DNA of 54,043 nt. It comes from Mycobacterium sp. (lineage in GTDB: Bacteria; Actinomycetota; Actinomycetes; Mycobacteriales; Mycobacteriaceae). A program made the position numbers and the translations under genes. The DNA lies in contig JAGYKK010000020.1 of the NCBI GenBank assembly GCA_018401645.1, positions 1-54,043 of the forward strand, in the 5' to 3' direction. Below the pieces are notes generated by a model. It ran no database searches, was not told the DNA's origin, and saw nothing but the letters and a program-made list of their open reading frames with translations. Shown here piece by piece: positions 29,848-40,444 of the stretch; the first letter of the stretch is position 1; each line of letters begins with the position of its first letter.

Positions 29848-30591
29848 ATGCTCCGCAACGCCTACGCTGAGCGGGTGAGCTCAGAACCCCAGACCCATCC
29901 CGCCGAACCACACGTCGGTGCAATCAACACCAAACTGAACTGGTTGCGCGCCGGAGTGCTCGGCGCCAATGACGGCATCGTCTCGGTGGCCGGCATCGTG
30001 GTCGGCGTCGCCGCCGCCTCCACCGAACACGGGCCGATCATCACCGCCGGAGTCGCCGGCCTGGTCGCCGGTGCACTGTCGATGGCACTCGGTGAGTACG
30101 TGTCGGTGAGCACCCAGCGCGACACCGAACGTGCCCTGCTGGACAAGGAGCGCCGGGAACTCATCGAGGAACCCGAGGCCGAGTTCGAGGAGCTCGTCGG
30201 TATGTACCAGGCCAAGGGACTCTCGCCGGAGACCGCTCGCGCGGTGGCCGCCGAACTCACCGAGCATGACGCGTTCGCCGCCCATATCGACATCGAACTG
30301 GGAATCGACCCGAACGAGTTGACCAACCCGTGGCATGCCGCGATCTCATCGGCGATCGCCTTCACCGTCGGGGCGCTGCTACCGCTGCTGGCTATCCTGC
30401 TGCCGCCGCCGTCGGCGCGCATCCCGGTCACCTTCGTGGCCGTTCTGATCGCCCTGGGTATCACCGGCTGGGTCAGTGCCCGACTCGGTGGCGCCGACCC
30501 GGTTCGCGCAACGCAACGGGTGGTGATCGGTGGGGCGATTGCCATGGCGGTCACCTACGCCATCGGCCGCCTCGTCGGCGGCGTCCTCTGA
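29848..30591 (+). CDS. VIT-family (Ccc1-like) iron/manganese transporter
   Basis: This membrane protein belongs to the vacuolar iron transporter family, which moves Fe2+ or Mn2+ out of the cytoplasm. The first helices carry LNWLRAGVLGANDGIVSVAGIVVGVAAAS and GLVAGALSMALGEYVSVSTQRDTERA, the classical VIT motif. A cytosolic acidic segment follows (ELIEEPEAEFEELVGMYQAKGL), which in the family binds metal. Three C-terminal helices end the protein (about residue 245). ATG 29848 or GTG 29875 may start it; the first would place the start 9 bases from the SOS box, the second leaves a short leader. The frame extends further back to 29707 but crosses dnaE2. It is intact. Confidence 0.88.
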   Translation: MLRNAYAERVSSEPQTHPAEPHVGAINTKLNWLRAGVLGANDGIVSVAGIVVGVAAASTEHGPIITAGVAGLVAGALSMALGEYVSVSTQRDTERALLDKERRELIEEPEAEFEELVGMYQAKGLSPETARAVAAELTEHDAFAAHIDIELGIDPNELTNPWHAAISSAIAFTVGALLPLLAILLPPPSARIPVTFVAVLIALGITGWVSARLGGADPVRATQRVVIGGAIAMAVTYAIGRLVGGVL

Positions 30592-30624
30592 CGGCCCTAG
30601 CTACCCGGGCTCGTTCGGCCGGAT

Positions 30625-31680
30625 TTAGGTGAACTGCACCGGCACTGTCACGGTCGGGGACTTGGACGGCCTGTCATCGGTCAGGACGGCCACGCCGGTC
30701 GGGTCCTGATCGTTGAGATCCAGCTCGTAGATCGCGGGGTTCTCATACACGCGGTAGTAGTACTTCAGGTTCTTCGTGTCGGCGACGCTGGTCCAGAGCG
30801 TGTACTCCGTCGACTCAACACCGGTGTCCGTCACGTTGCGCAGAATCCCGCGCGGCAGATCAAAGTTGTTCATCACGTGCCACGCCGTCCACACTGCTTC
30901 AGCACCGGTCGGATCGGCATAGGAATCGCGCGCGTAAAGGCTGGCGCGAATGAAGCGATCAGGTGAGTTGCTGCCGCCCGGCATGCCGACGTACCCATTG
31001 CCCATCGTCATCTTGTAACTCTGCGAACCGCCGGCTGTGATCGGGCCGGCCGGGTTGTAAGGCGACAGCGACTTGAAGTGCTCCCAGTTGTCCAAGTGAA
31101 ACTCGAAACGTGGCGGGTTCGTCACGCAGCCTCCCGGTGACTCGATGATCGTCGGCGGCTGGTTCGGGGTGTGCCATTCGCAGATGATCGTCTTCCCGCT
31201 GGCATCGCCGACGCGCAGGTGCAGCGGCAGTTGGCCTTTCGTTGTTGGGGTGAAGGGGAACTCGGTGTCGACGACGACGACGTCGCCGGACAGTAGAACC
31301 GCCTCGGCTTCGGCGGTCGTTGAGCAGTTGCCCAGGAGATAGAGCACAACCTGCCAGCCGGCGATTGCCTTGTCACGATTACCATCCGACACCGGGGAGA
31401 ACTCGGTGAACCCGGAGAGGTTGAAAACCCCTGCCACCAGACCCTTCTCGTTCATCCCGTCAGAGCCCAGCGAGTGCTTCCCGCCTGCGATCAGCACATT
31501 GCCGCCGAACGGGTACTTGTTCGTCCACTGCATCCCGTCGGTGCCCGAGCTGGTGTCGCCGACGAACTTCTGCCCGCGGGGGAAGTAGCCGACGCACTCC
31601 GGCAGCGGCGTGTCGAACTCCATTGTCCTTGCGTAGATGACATCGCCGTTGTCGGCCGTCAGTCGAATCCCGGTGCACAT
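30625..31680 (-). CDS. Choloylglycine hydrolase-like Ntn hydrolase (linear amide C-N hydrolase)
   Basis: This 351-residue protein is of the Ntn-hydrolase superfamily of bile-salt hydrolase/penicillin V acylase. The start ATG 31680 follows AGGAGA and gives MCTGIRLTADNGDVIYARTMEFD, so Cys2 becomes the N-terminal nucleophile after removal of Met; the Arg and Asp of the family pocket (R18-type, EFD) are also in this segment. The undisturbed frame upstream runs through htdY only because htdY has a frame slip. Substrate may be an N-acyl amide such as an N-acyl homoserine lactone, a penicillin or a conjugated bile acid; sequence does not decide. It lies 32 bases after htdY on the same strand. Confidence 0.88.
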   Translation of the reverse strand: MCTGIRLTADNGDVIYARTMEFDTPLPECVGYFPRGQKFVGDTSSGTDGMQWTNKYPFGGNVLIAGGKHSLGSDGMNEKGLVAGVFNLSGFTEFSPVSDGNRDKAIAGWQVVLYLLGNCSTTAEAEAVLLSGDVVVVDTEFPFTPTTKGQLPLHLRVGDASGKTIICEWHTPNQPPTIIESPGGCVTNPPRFEFHLDNWEHFKSLSPYNPAGPITAGGSQSYKMTMGNGYVGMPGGSNSPDRFIRASLYARDSYADPTGAEAVWTAWHVMNNFDLPRGILRNVTDTGVESTEYTLWTSVADTKNLKYYYRVYENPAIYELDLNDQDPTGVAVLTDDRPSKSPTVTVPVQFT

Positions 31681-31712
31681 GTGGCTTCTCCTATTGGTTG
31701 CTGAATCCCGCG

Positions 31713-32577
31713 TCAATCGGTGAACTCGGCGACCCCGTCGTCGAGCACGACCCGGGCGTTGGAACCATCGGGACCGGCGGCGGCGGTGCGATAGACCGCG
31801 CGGCCGCCCCCGGTACGCCAGATCGACGTCGTGAGTATCTCGCCGGGAAAGACCGGGGCGGAGAACCGCGCCGCCACCGCGGTCAGGCGCGCCGCCTGTC
31901 CGCCGGCCAGTTCGCCCAGCAGCGCCCGGTACGAAGCCGTAGGTGCACACAATCCGTGCAGGATCGGCGTGGGGAAGCCGGCCATTTCCCGAGCGAACCA
32001 CGGGTCGCTGTGCAGCGGGTTGCGATCTCCGGAGAGCCGGTAGATCAGGGCCTGGTCGGCCCGGGTCGGCAGGGCGATGCGTGCGTCGGGTTCGCGGTCG
32101 GGAACTCCGGGGCTGACGGACGCTGGCCGGGCGCCCGCCGAATCCGCCGTCACCCCGGATCACCAGCGTCGTCAGCGTCTCGGCGACGTGGGCGCCGGTG
32201 GCCGGATCGCTACCGCGGGCACGCAGCATGATGATGGCGTTCTTGCCTGGGCCCTTGTCCTGGATGTCGGCCACTTCGGCGATAACCGACAACGAACCAG
32301 ACGGCAGCGGCGCTGAGAGCCGGATCTCCTGAGACCCGTGCAGCAACATGCCCCAGTTGAAGGAGCCCACCAGTGGTGTTGCGGCGAAGCCCATACAGCA
32401 GATCACCGCGAAGGTGGGCAGTACCTGCTGGGGAACGTCGTGGCTGTTCTCGGTGGTGAATGCGATGTCGTCGGTCCCGGCTCCGACGCCGAGTGCGTAG
32501 AGCAGGGTGTCTCGATCGGTCCACTCGTAGACCTTGGGGGCGGTCACCGCACCGATTGCCGAGGGGTCGATCGCCAT
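31713..32577 (-). CDS. htdY: 3-hydroxyacyl-thioester dehydratase HtdY (MaoC-like), one frameshift
   Basis: This double hot-dog (R)-specific enoyl-CoA hydratase/dehydratase is the Rv3389c counterpart. The N-terminal half runs MAIDPSAIGAVTAPKVYEWTDRD through GLLLHGSQEIRLSAPLPSG-like sequence. The C-terminal half has the hydratase-2 motif YRLSGDRNPLHSDPWFAREMAGFPTPILHG with catalytic Asp and His. The start is ATG 32577 after AAGGAG. The two halves lie in different frames, with the slip between about 32120 and 32165 (near the RIALPTRADQALIY segment). Total length is about 288 residues, as expected. It acts in fatty-acid or beta-oxidation-type hydration. The downstream Ntn hydrolase probably shares its transcript. 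Confidence 0.88.
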
Positions 32578-32621
32578 TGCCGAGCTCCTTGTTCGTGGAT
32601 GGGGTTCCATGGTCGCACTGG

Positions 32622-32696
32622 ATTGATTTCGCCCTGCCGGGCCTGCGTTGATTCCGCCCCGCCGGGGCTGCGTTGATTCCGCCCCGCCGGGGCTGC
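32622..32696. repeat. Three tandem ~25-bp repeats before lpqD
   Basis: Two exact copies of GTTGATTCCGCCCCGCCGGG + GCTGC occupy 32647-32671 and 32672-32696. A diverged copy (GATTGATTTCGCCCTGCCGG...) precedes at about 32621-32646. The array fills the divergent htdY-lpqD promoter space and ends 20 bases before the lpqD ATG. GC-rich CCCGCCGGGG can form a small hairpin in each copy. Confidence 0.85.
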
Positions 32697-32716
32697 GGAT
32701 CGTGCACGCTGTCGTT

Positions 32717-33428
32717 ATGCACGTTTCCCGAAAGTTCTCCGGCGGTCGCGGTGTCGCTGGTGTTGGTCAGCCTGGCCGCCCAGGGCAGCAGCGCACCACC
32801 TCAGGCGCGCGATATCACGCTGACGCTCATCCGGCACGGGGAGTCGGAGGCCAACGCGGCAGGTCGCCTCCACCACGGTTCCCGGCCCCCGCTGACGCTT
32901 CACCGGTCAGGAACAGGTCGCCGCGTTGGCGAATCGGCTCTCGGTGACGGCTTCGACGGTGTCTACGCCTCACAGCTGGTGCGCACCCAGCAGAGCGCCG
33001 CGCCGTTGTCGAAGGAACTCGGCGAACAGGTGACCGTGTTGCCGGGCCTGAATGAGATTCCTGCGGGCTGGTTCGAGGGCATTCCGATGTCAGACACCTC
33101 AGGCACCTTTCTGCTGGGACCTCAGGCCTGGCTCAGGGGTGACCGCAGGTTCGGCATTCCGGGTTCGGAAGACGGCGACGAGTTCAACGGCGCGTTCACC
33201 GGTGCCGTTCAGAAGATCTACGACAGTGGCGATGACAAGCCGGTCGCGTTCTCCAGCGGGCTTGCGGTCATGATGTGGACACTGATGAACGCGCGCAACG
33301 GAAAACAGAGCCTGCTGACCGATCACCCGCTGCCCAACGTCGGCCGGGTGGTGCTCACGGGTAACCCGACGATGGGGTGGACCCTGGTGGACTGGGATGG
33401 GATCACCAACTTCGCCCTTGACGACTGA
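32717..33428 (+). CDS. lpqD: LpqD-like exported histidine-phosphatase (phosphoglycerate mutase family), frameshifted
   Basis: This is the counterpart of lipoprotein LpqD (Rv3390), a histidine-phosphatase-fold protein. The catalytic motif is LIRHGESEANAAG. Later segments are VYASQLVRTQQSAAPLSKELG, LPGLNEIPAGWFEG and LMNARNGKQSLLTDHPLPNVGRVVLTGNP. The signal sequence starts MHVSRKFS at ATG 32717, slips near 32740 into VAVSLVLVSLAAQGSS, and the expected lipobox Cys is replaced by Gln. Two compensating slips at about 32900 and 32945 surround GQEQVAALANRLSVT. About 237 residues. Role is unknown; an exported phosphatase is inferred. Confidence 0.82.
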
Positions 33429-33825
33429 CGCGCTCTTCGCGATGCCGCTGCGCGTGCGGTACGTGGAGTGCGACATGCAGGGGCGGGCTTTCAACGGCCA
33501 CTACCTCACCTGGGTCGACATGGCCCACACCGAGGCACTGGGTTCAGTGGCCGGTGGATTTCAGACGTTTGCCGAACGCGGCATCGACTTCGTGGTGGCC
33601 GCGGCGGAGTTGCGGTTCCGCCGCCCGGCCCGGTTCAACGACGAACTCATCGTGAACGTCGCGATCGAACCCCCCGGACGCACCTCGCTGCGGAGCCGCT
33701 ACACCCTCGACCGCGGGGATGAACTGATCGCTGAGGCGACCATGACTCACGTCTGCGTCGATGCGACGACCTTCGAAAAACAGCCGTGGCCGGACTGGTT
33801 CCGCGACGAACTGGCTCATTCATAG
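33418..33825 (+). CDS. Acyl-CoA thioesterase (4HBT hot-dog family)
   Basis: This single hot-dog-fold thioesterase of about 135 residues has the 4-hydroxybenzoyl-CoA thioesterase layout: VRYVECDMQGRAFNGHYLTWVDMAHTEAL with the active-site Asp and the NGHY helix, then VVAAAELRFRRPARFNDELIV. It hydrolyses an acyl-CoA; chain specificity is unknown. TTG 33418 (overlapping the lpqD stop) is my choice since it leaves about ten residues before the fold; ATG 33442 or ATG 33397 are alternatives. The end overlaps the convergent imuB gene by ten bases. Confidence 0.85.
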   Translation: MTTDALFAMPLRVRYVECDMQGRAFNGHYLTWVDMAHTEALGSVAGGFQTFAERGIDFVVAAAELRFRRPARFNDELIVNVAIEPPGRTSLRSRYTLDRGDELIAEATMTHVCVDATTFEKQPWPDWFRDELAHS

Positions 33826-35371
33826 ACCCCTTCCAGATACCACCGGCGCTGGCGGTAACACAGCAGTAGCGCGGTGCCGGCCAGCAGCACCTGGGCGCAC
33901 ACGGTTCGCTCCTCATCCACCGGCCACGGCCCGGCCCACCAACTCAGTTCGCCCCGGTAGCGCACCGCTGCGCCATCCAGTCGGGCCGGCGCGGCGGTGA
34001 ACAGCCCGCGGTCGGTCACCTCGACCGAGTGCCCCGGGTGTCGAGAAGCTCCACCGGCTCGTCGAGAAGCACCGCCGGTGCGGGCTGTGGCAGTCGGCCC
34101 GGCGGGCCGGTCGAGCGGCGCCCGGGGACCGGCTCGTCGCCGAACGGGGTCAGGGTTATCCGCTCGGTGGGCACTCGGCGCCGCTGAGCACCGGCACCTG
34201 TACGGCCCGGGACCCAGCAGACCCTGTACCCGTACCAGCGCCCGATTGGCCCGCATCCGATCGTCGGCGCCGAGGCCACCCCACAGTGGTAACTGCAGCG
34301 CCTCCGCGATACCGACCTCCACGGGTTGCAGTCGCAGCATCGTCACCGGACCGGTGGGGCCCGTCCCGCGCCGGTGCTGATCCCCCGGTTGCTGCGCTCC
34401 TGCCCGCCGGGAGGTCAACCAACCGTCGAGTTGCCAGCGCACCCGGTCGGCGGTGGCGTCTTCCGGTCAGTGGTTCGGCACACCGCCATACCCGGCTGTG
34501 TTCGCCGCCGCCGGCGGTGACGGCATGGATGGCCAGCCGGGTACATCCGACGCCGACCGTCTCCAGGTTGCGATGTAGGGCTCCGGCCAATGTCCGCCCG
34601 GCGAAGGCGGCGGCATCGACCCGGTCAATCGGTGGGTCGCACCGTAGTACCGCATCGAGATCCGGCGGCAACTCGCGCCCGTCCGGCCTGCGCGCGGGCT
34701 CACCCGGGCAACACGGTGGGCCGCCACGGCATCGGGACCGAAACGAGGGCCACGTCCCGGCGCGGCAATGCGGCGAAATCACCGAGGGTTCGGATCCCCA
34801 TGCGCCACAACAGATCCGCAAGCGCTTCCCGGCCGATACCGGACAGGCTCGGCTCCACGTGCAGTTGCCTGATCGACAGTCCCGACAGGAACAGCGCATC
34901 CTCGCCGGGCGCAACCACCTCCCCGGCCCTGGCCGCGAAGACCGCCGTCGGCAACTCATCGGCGATTCCCACCTGACACTCGGCTCCGGCCGCGGCGACG
35001 CGTCGACCAACCGTTCGGCGGCCGTGGCTTCGGAACCGAAGTAGCGGGCCGCGCCACGCCGGCAGCACCACCAACCCCGGCCGCAATATCTCAGCCCGAG
35101 GCACCACGTCGTCCACCGCGACCGTGACGCTCTCGAAGAAACGCGCATCGGGCCGCATCGGCGGGGACGACATGCACCTGTGGGCAGCGCGCCGGGCATC
35201 GCGGCGGCGCAGACCGCGCCGCACCCCGGCCATCCGTGCCGCCGCCGAGCAGGCGATCACCCGATTGGCGGAGGTGACCGCGACCGCTGCGGTAGGCGTA
35301 AGTCCGGCCGATGCCGCCGCGGCCACGGCCTACCAGTCCATGCACCAGATGGCCAGTACCCGGGTGCTCAC
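33816..35371 (-). pseudogene. imuB: ImuB, Y-family-like mutasome adaptor: frameshifted and with an in-frame amber codon
   Basis: ImuB is an inactive Y-family polymerase relative that bridges DnaE2 and ImuA' to the beta clamp. GTG 35371 overlaps the imuA' stop and begins MSTRVLAIWCMDW; the next codon is TAG (35330-35332) where Pro is expected, then the same frame continues AVAAAASAGLTPTAAVAVTSANRVIACS. Later pieces in other frames are AEILRPGLVVLPAWRG, CQVGIADELPTAVFAARAG and LADLLWRMGIRTLGDFAALP. The clamp-binding motif QLPLWG is at 34278-34295. The end is RWYLEGVYE at 33816. Total span fits 518 residues. Many indels, in the same poor-quality block as imuA'. Confidence 0.85.
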
Positions 35372-36002
35372 TGCCGTCCCCGGGTCCGGATCGACACCCG
35401 CACCGCGCTGATCCGGCCGTAGCCGGCCACCGGCATACCGCTGGAATCTCCGGGGCCGGTGGTGATCTCGTAACCAGACACCCGGGCATCCATCCGCATC
35501 GAGGCACCCTGCCAGTCACCCTGCGTAACCAGCAGGGTGCAACCCCGCTGCCGGGCCCGGGCCACCACGGCCCGCGCGCGCGTCGCGGGAATGCACCAGG
35601 CCGGCCAGACCGAGCACCACCAGATCCATGCCATCCATCAGCACTGCGGCCACTTCGACCGGGTCGGTGCCCGGCTTCGGGATCACGGCCAGCCGACTGA
35701 GATCCGCGCCCATCTCCGCGGCGGCCAGCAATCCGAAGTCCGGCAGTCCCACGACGGCCACATGGCCGCCAGCGGCGCCTCACCGCCGCGGCCATACTCA
35801 CCGGCAGCGACCGGGCGCCGGAGAGAACCGCGACCACACCCTTCGGCAGGCCCGTCACCCCCGTCACCACCGACTCGGGCACCTCAAGCGCAGGTGATCG
35901 AACACCTACCCGCCCGGATACCGCCGCCATCTGCCGCCGCAGCTGTTCTAGCTGCTCAGAGCGGTCGGGTCGACCCTTCTCCAGGGCAATCGCCGCCGTC
36001 AT
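35368..36002 (-). pseudogene. imuA: ImuA' mutasome protein, frameshifted
   Basis: ImuA' (Rv3395c counterpart, distantly RecA-like) works with ImuB and DnaE2 in damage-induced mutagenesis. Start ATG 36002 is chosen for the strong GGAGG ahead of it: MTAAIALEKGRPDRSEQLEQLRRQM. Pieces in three frames follow: VTGLPKGVVAVLSGARSLPVSMAA, then [50 protein letters not shown], then [41 protein letters not shown], ending IRTRGRQ at 35368. Slips fall near 35765 and 35590. The stop overlaps the imuB GTG. An SOS box lies 36 bases upstream of the ATG. Confidence 0.85.
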
Positions 36003-36037
36003 CGCCCACCTCCAGCTGCGATCGGCACTCACGTTTT

Positions 36038-36053
36038 TCGAATATATGTTCGA
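36038..36053 (-). promoter_or_regulatory. LexA (SOS) box of the imuA'-imuB operon
   Basis: The site reads TCGAATATATGTTCGA on the plus strand, a palindrome with one base off the TCGAAC-N4-GTTCGA consensus. It sits 36 bases upstream of the chosen imuA' ATG. LexA control of imuA'-imuB is established for mycobacteria. Confidence 0.93.
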
Positions 36054-36094
36054 TGAAATGAGTAAACACCCGCCCGGCGGTCAGCGTCAAGGGC

Positions 36095-37666
36095 TCACTC
36101 CCACTCGATGGTGCCGGGCGGTTTGCTGGTCACATCGAGCACCACCCGGTTGACCTCGGGTACCTCGTTGGTGATCCGGGTCGAGATGCGCTCCAGTACG
36201 TCATAGGGCACCCGGGTCCAGTCGGCCGTCATGGCGTCCTCACTGAATACCGGCCGCAACACGATCGGGTGTCCGTAGGTGCGACCGTCACCCTGCACGC
36301 CGACGGAGCGAATATCGGCCAGCAGCACCACCGGACACTGCCAGATCTGGTGATCCAAGCCCGCCGACGTCAACTCCTCGCGAGCGATCAGATCGGCACG
36401 GCGCAGCGTATCGAGTCGGCCCGCGGTGACTTCACCGATGATCCGGATGCCAAGACCGGGACCCGGGAAGGGTTGGCGGGCAACGATTTCCTCGGGCAGC
36501 CCGAGTTCACGGCCGACGGCACGGACCTCGTCCTTGAACAGCAGTCGCAGCGGTTCAACGAGGGTGAACTTCAGATCCGGCGGGAGGCCACCGACGTTGT
36601 GATGACTCTTGATGTTCGCCGTTCCACTGCCGCCGCCAGATTCGACGACATCGGGGTAGAGCGTGCCCTGCACCAGGAACTCGATGTGCCCCCCATCGGA
36701 ATCGGCGCCGGAATCCTTGTCGGCCAATAACTCTCGCACCGCAGCCTCGAAGGTTCGGATGAACTCGCGGCCGATGATCTTGCGCTTACCCTCCGGATCC
36801 CGGACCCCCGACAGTGCCTCCAGGAAGCGCTCCTCGGCGTCGATGGTCACCAACCGGGCGCCGGTAGCCGCCACGAAGTCCCTCTGCACCTGCGCGCGTT
36901 CACCGGCCCGCAGCAGGCCGTGATCAACGAACACACACGTCAACCGGTCACCGATGGCCCGCTGCACCAGTGCGGCCGCCACCGCGGAGTCCACCCCCCC
37001 GCTCAATCCGCAGATGGCGTTCCCGTCCCCGATCTGCTCGCGAACCCGCTCGATGAGGGTCTCGGCGATGTTGGCCGGCGTCCAGTCCGCGTCGATACCG
37101 GCGAAGTCGTGCAGGAATCGGCTGAGCACCTGTTGGCCGTGCGGTGTGTGAATCACCTCCGGGTGGTACTGCACCCCGGCGAGCCCTCGACTGCGATCCT
37201 CGAACGCCGCCACCGGAGCACCGGGACTGGTCGCCACCACCTCAAATCCAACCGGCGCTACGGTCACCGCGTCGCCGTGGCTCATCCACACCGGCTGCGT
37301 ACCCGGCAGCCTCGAATGAAGTTCACCGCCAAGGACATTCAACTCGGTGCGACCGTACTCACTGGTGCCGGTGCGCTCAACGGTGCCGCCGAGCGCCTGC
37401 GCCATGGCCTGGAACCCGTAACAGATACCGAATACCGGGATTCCGAGGTCGAACACACCCGGATCAAGCTGGGGTGCGCCATCGGCATAAACACTGGCCG
37501 GCCCGCCGGACAGTACGATCGCCCGCGGGTTCCTGGCCTTGATCTCCTCGACGGTCGCGGTGTGCGGAATCACCTCGGAGAACACCCGGGCCTCCCGGAC
37601 TCGTCGGGCGATCAACTGGGCGTATTGGGCACCGAAATCGACCACCAGGACGGGTTGCACCGGCAC
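36095..37666 (-). CDS. guaA: GMP synthase (glutamine-hydrolysing) GuaA
   Basis: GuaA aminates XMP to GMP using glutamine and ATP. The N-terminal class I amidotransferase domain has the nucleophile Cys82 ([12 protein letters not shown]) and the catalytic His/Glu in QYHPEVIHT. The ATP-pyrophosphatase domain begins [16 protein letters not shown] (PP-loop). The C-terminal dimerisation domain ends [18 protein letters not shown] 37666 starts the 523-residue protein. It is the last gene of a guaB2-guaB3-guaA run on the minus strand, 19 bases after guaB3. The frame is intact. Confidence 0.97.
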   Translation of the reverse strand: MPVQPVLVVDFGAQYAQLIARRVREARVFSEVIPHTATVEEIKARNPRAIVLSGGPASVYADGAPQLDPGVFDLGIPVFGICYGFQAMAQALGGTVERTGTSEYGRTELNVLGGELHSRLPGTQPVWMSHGDAVTVAPVGFEVVATSPGAPVAAFEDRSRGLAGVQYHPEVIHTPHGQQVLSRFLHDFAGIDADWTPANIAETLIERVREQIGDGNAICGLSGGVDSAVAAALVQRAIGDRLTCVFVDHGLLRAGERAQVQRDFVAATGARLVTIDAEERFLEALSGVRDPEGKRKIIGREFIRTFEAAVRELLADKDSGADSDGGHIEFLVQGTLYPDVVESGGGSGTANIKSHHNVGGLPPDLKFTLVEPLRLLFKDEVRAVGRELGLPEEIVARQPFPGPGLGIRIIGEVTAGRLDTLRRADLIAREELTSAGLDHQIWQCPVVLLADIRSVGVQGDGRTYGHPIVLRPVFSEDAMTADWTRVPYDVLERISTRITNEVPEVNRVVLDVTSKPPGTIEWE

Positions 37667-37685
37667 AGTCTAAGGGCGATCGCAC

Positions 37686-38816
37686 TCAGCTACCGACGGT
37701 CAGTCCGACCTTCTGAAACTCCTTGAGGTCGCAATAGCCGGCCTTGGCCATCGAACGCCGCAGCCCGCCGACCAGGTTCAGTGAGCCGAACGGGTCATCC
37801 GACGGCCCGTTGAGCACCTCGTCGAGGGACGGCCGCTCGCCGAGGGCCACCTGAAACAGCGCCCCGCGGGGCAGCGAGGGGTGCGCGGCGGCGGCCGGCC
37901 AGAACCATCCGTTGCCGAGCGACTCGGTCGCCACGGCCAGGGGCGTTCCGAGGAGCACCGCGTCGGCGCCGCACGCGATGGCCTTGGGGGTGTCACGCGG
38001 GTGATCGACGCCGTCGGCGAGCACGTGCACGTACCGACCGCCGGTCTCGTCGAGGTACTCCCGCCGGGCCGCTGCGGCGTCAGCGATCGCGGTGGCCATC
38101 GGCACGCTGATGCCGAGCACCTCGTCACTGGTGGTCGCGCCCAGCGTGGAGCCATAGCCGACGATGACACCGGCCGCGCCGGTCCGCATCAGGTGCAGGG
38201 CCGTGCGATGGTCGGCCACACCGCCGGCCACCACCGGGACGTCGAGTTCGGAGATGAAGGTCTTCAGGTTCAACGGTTCGTGATCGAACGCCACCCGTTC
38301 GGCAGAGATGATGGTGCCCTGGATGACCAGCAGGTCGATACCCGCCGCAACCAACCCCGGTGTGAGGGCCTGAGCGTTCTGCGGACTGACCCGTACCGCG
38401 GTGGTGATTCCGGCGTCGCGGATCCGGGCCACCGCCGCAGCGAGCAGATCAGGGTCCAGCGGGGCCGCGTGCAGTTGCTGCAGCAGCCGGATGGAGGCCG
38501 ACGGGTCCGGCCCCTCCGCCAACTCGATCACCTGGGCGATCCGGGCCTCGACATCGGCATGCCGACCAATCAGTCCCTCACCGTTGAGGACACCCAACCC
38601 GCCGAGGCGGCCCAATTCGATCGCGAACTCCGGCGAGACCAGAGCGTCGGTCGGGTGCGCCACGACCGGGATCTCGAATCGGTAGGCGTCCAACTGCCAG
38701 GAGGTGGACACGTCCTTCGACGAGCGGGTGCGCCGGGCCGGCACGATGTTGATCTCGGCGAGTTCATAGGTGCGACGAGCGGTTCGGCCCATGCCGATTT
38801 CAACCATGTCACGCAT
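37686..38816 (-). CDS. guaB3: GuaB3, IMP dehydrogenase-like protein without CBS domains
   Basis: This 376-residue protein has the IMPDH/GMP reductase TIM barrel and the GuaB3 family start MVEIGMGRTARRTYELAEINIVPARRTRSSKDV. It lacks the paired CBS domains. At the place of the catalytic loop it reads VGYGSTLGATTS, so the GSICTTR Cys of true IMP dehydrogenase is not there. The family is conserved across actinobacteria beside guaB2; its reaction is not settled from sequence. It sits 11 bases after guaB2 and 19 before guaA, clearly in one operon. Confidence 0.94.
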   Translation of the reverse strand: MRDMVEIGMGRTARRTYELAEINIVPARRTRSSKDVSTSWQLDAYRFEIPVVAHPTDALVSPEFAIELGRLGGLGVLNGEGLIGRHADVEARIAQVIELAEGPDPSASIRLLQQLHAAPLDPDLLAAAVARIRDAGITTAVRVSPQNAQALTPGLVAAGIDLLVIQGTIISAERVAFDHEPLNLKTFISELDVPVVAGGVADHRTALHLMRTGAAGVIVGYGSTLGATTSDEVLGISVPMATAIADAAAARREYLDETGGRYVHVLADGVDHPRDTPKAIACGADAVLLGTPLAVATESLGNGWFWPAAAAHPSLPRGALFQVALGERPSLDEVLNGPSDDPFGSLNLVGGLRRSMAKAGYCDLKEFQKVGLTVGS

Positions 38817-38827
38817 GATGTGGGTGC

Positions 38828-40384
<1,557 letters not shown>

Positions 40385-40444
40385 CTATCGGCTCCAATGG
40401 CCGGTATCTGGCGTGATGCCCGAGACGCTGCGTAGGCTGTCGAT

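Noticed and set aside
30625..32610. A 661-residue dehydratase-Ntn hydrolase fusion
   Set aside because: The middle section is a low-complexity out-of-frame reading of the HtdY second half, and the Ntn hydrolase needs Cys2 at a free N-terminus from ATG 31680.
33816..36002. Integrated mobile element disrupting imuA'/imuB
   Set aside because: No inverted repeats, target duplications or transposase; lesions are single-base slips and one nonsense codon.
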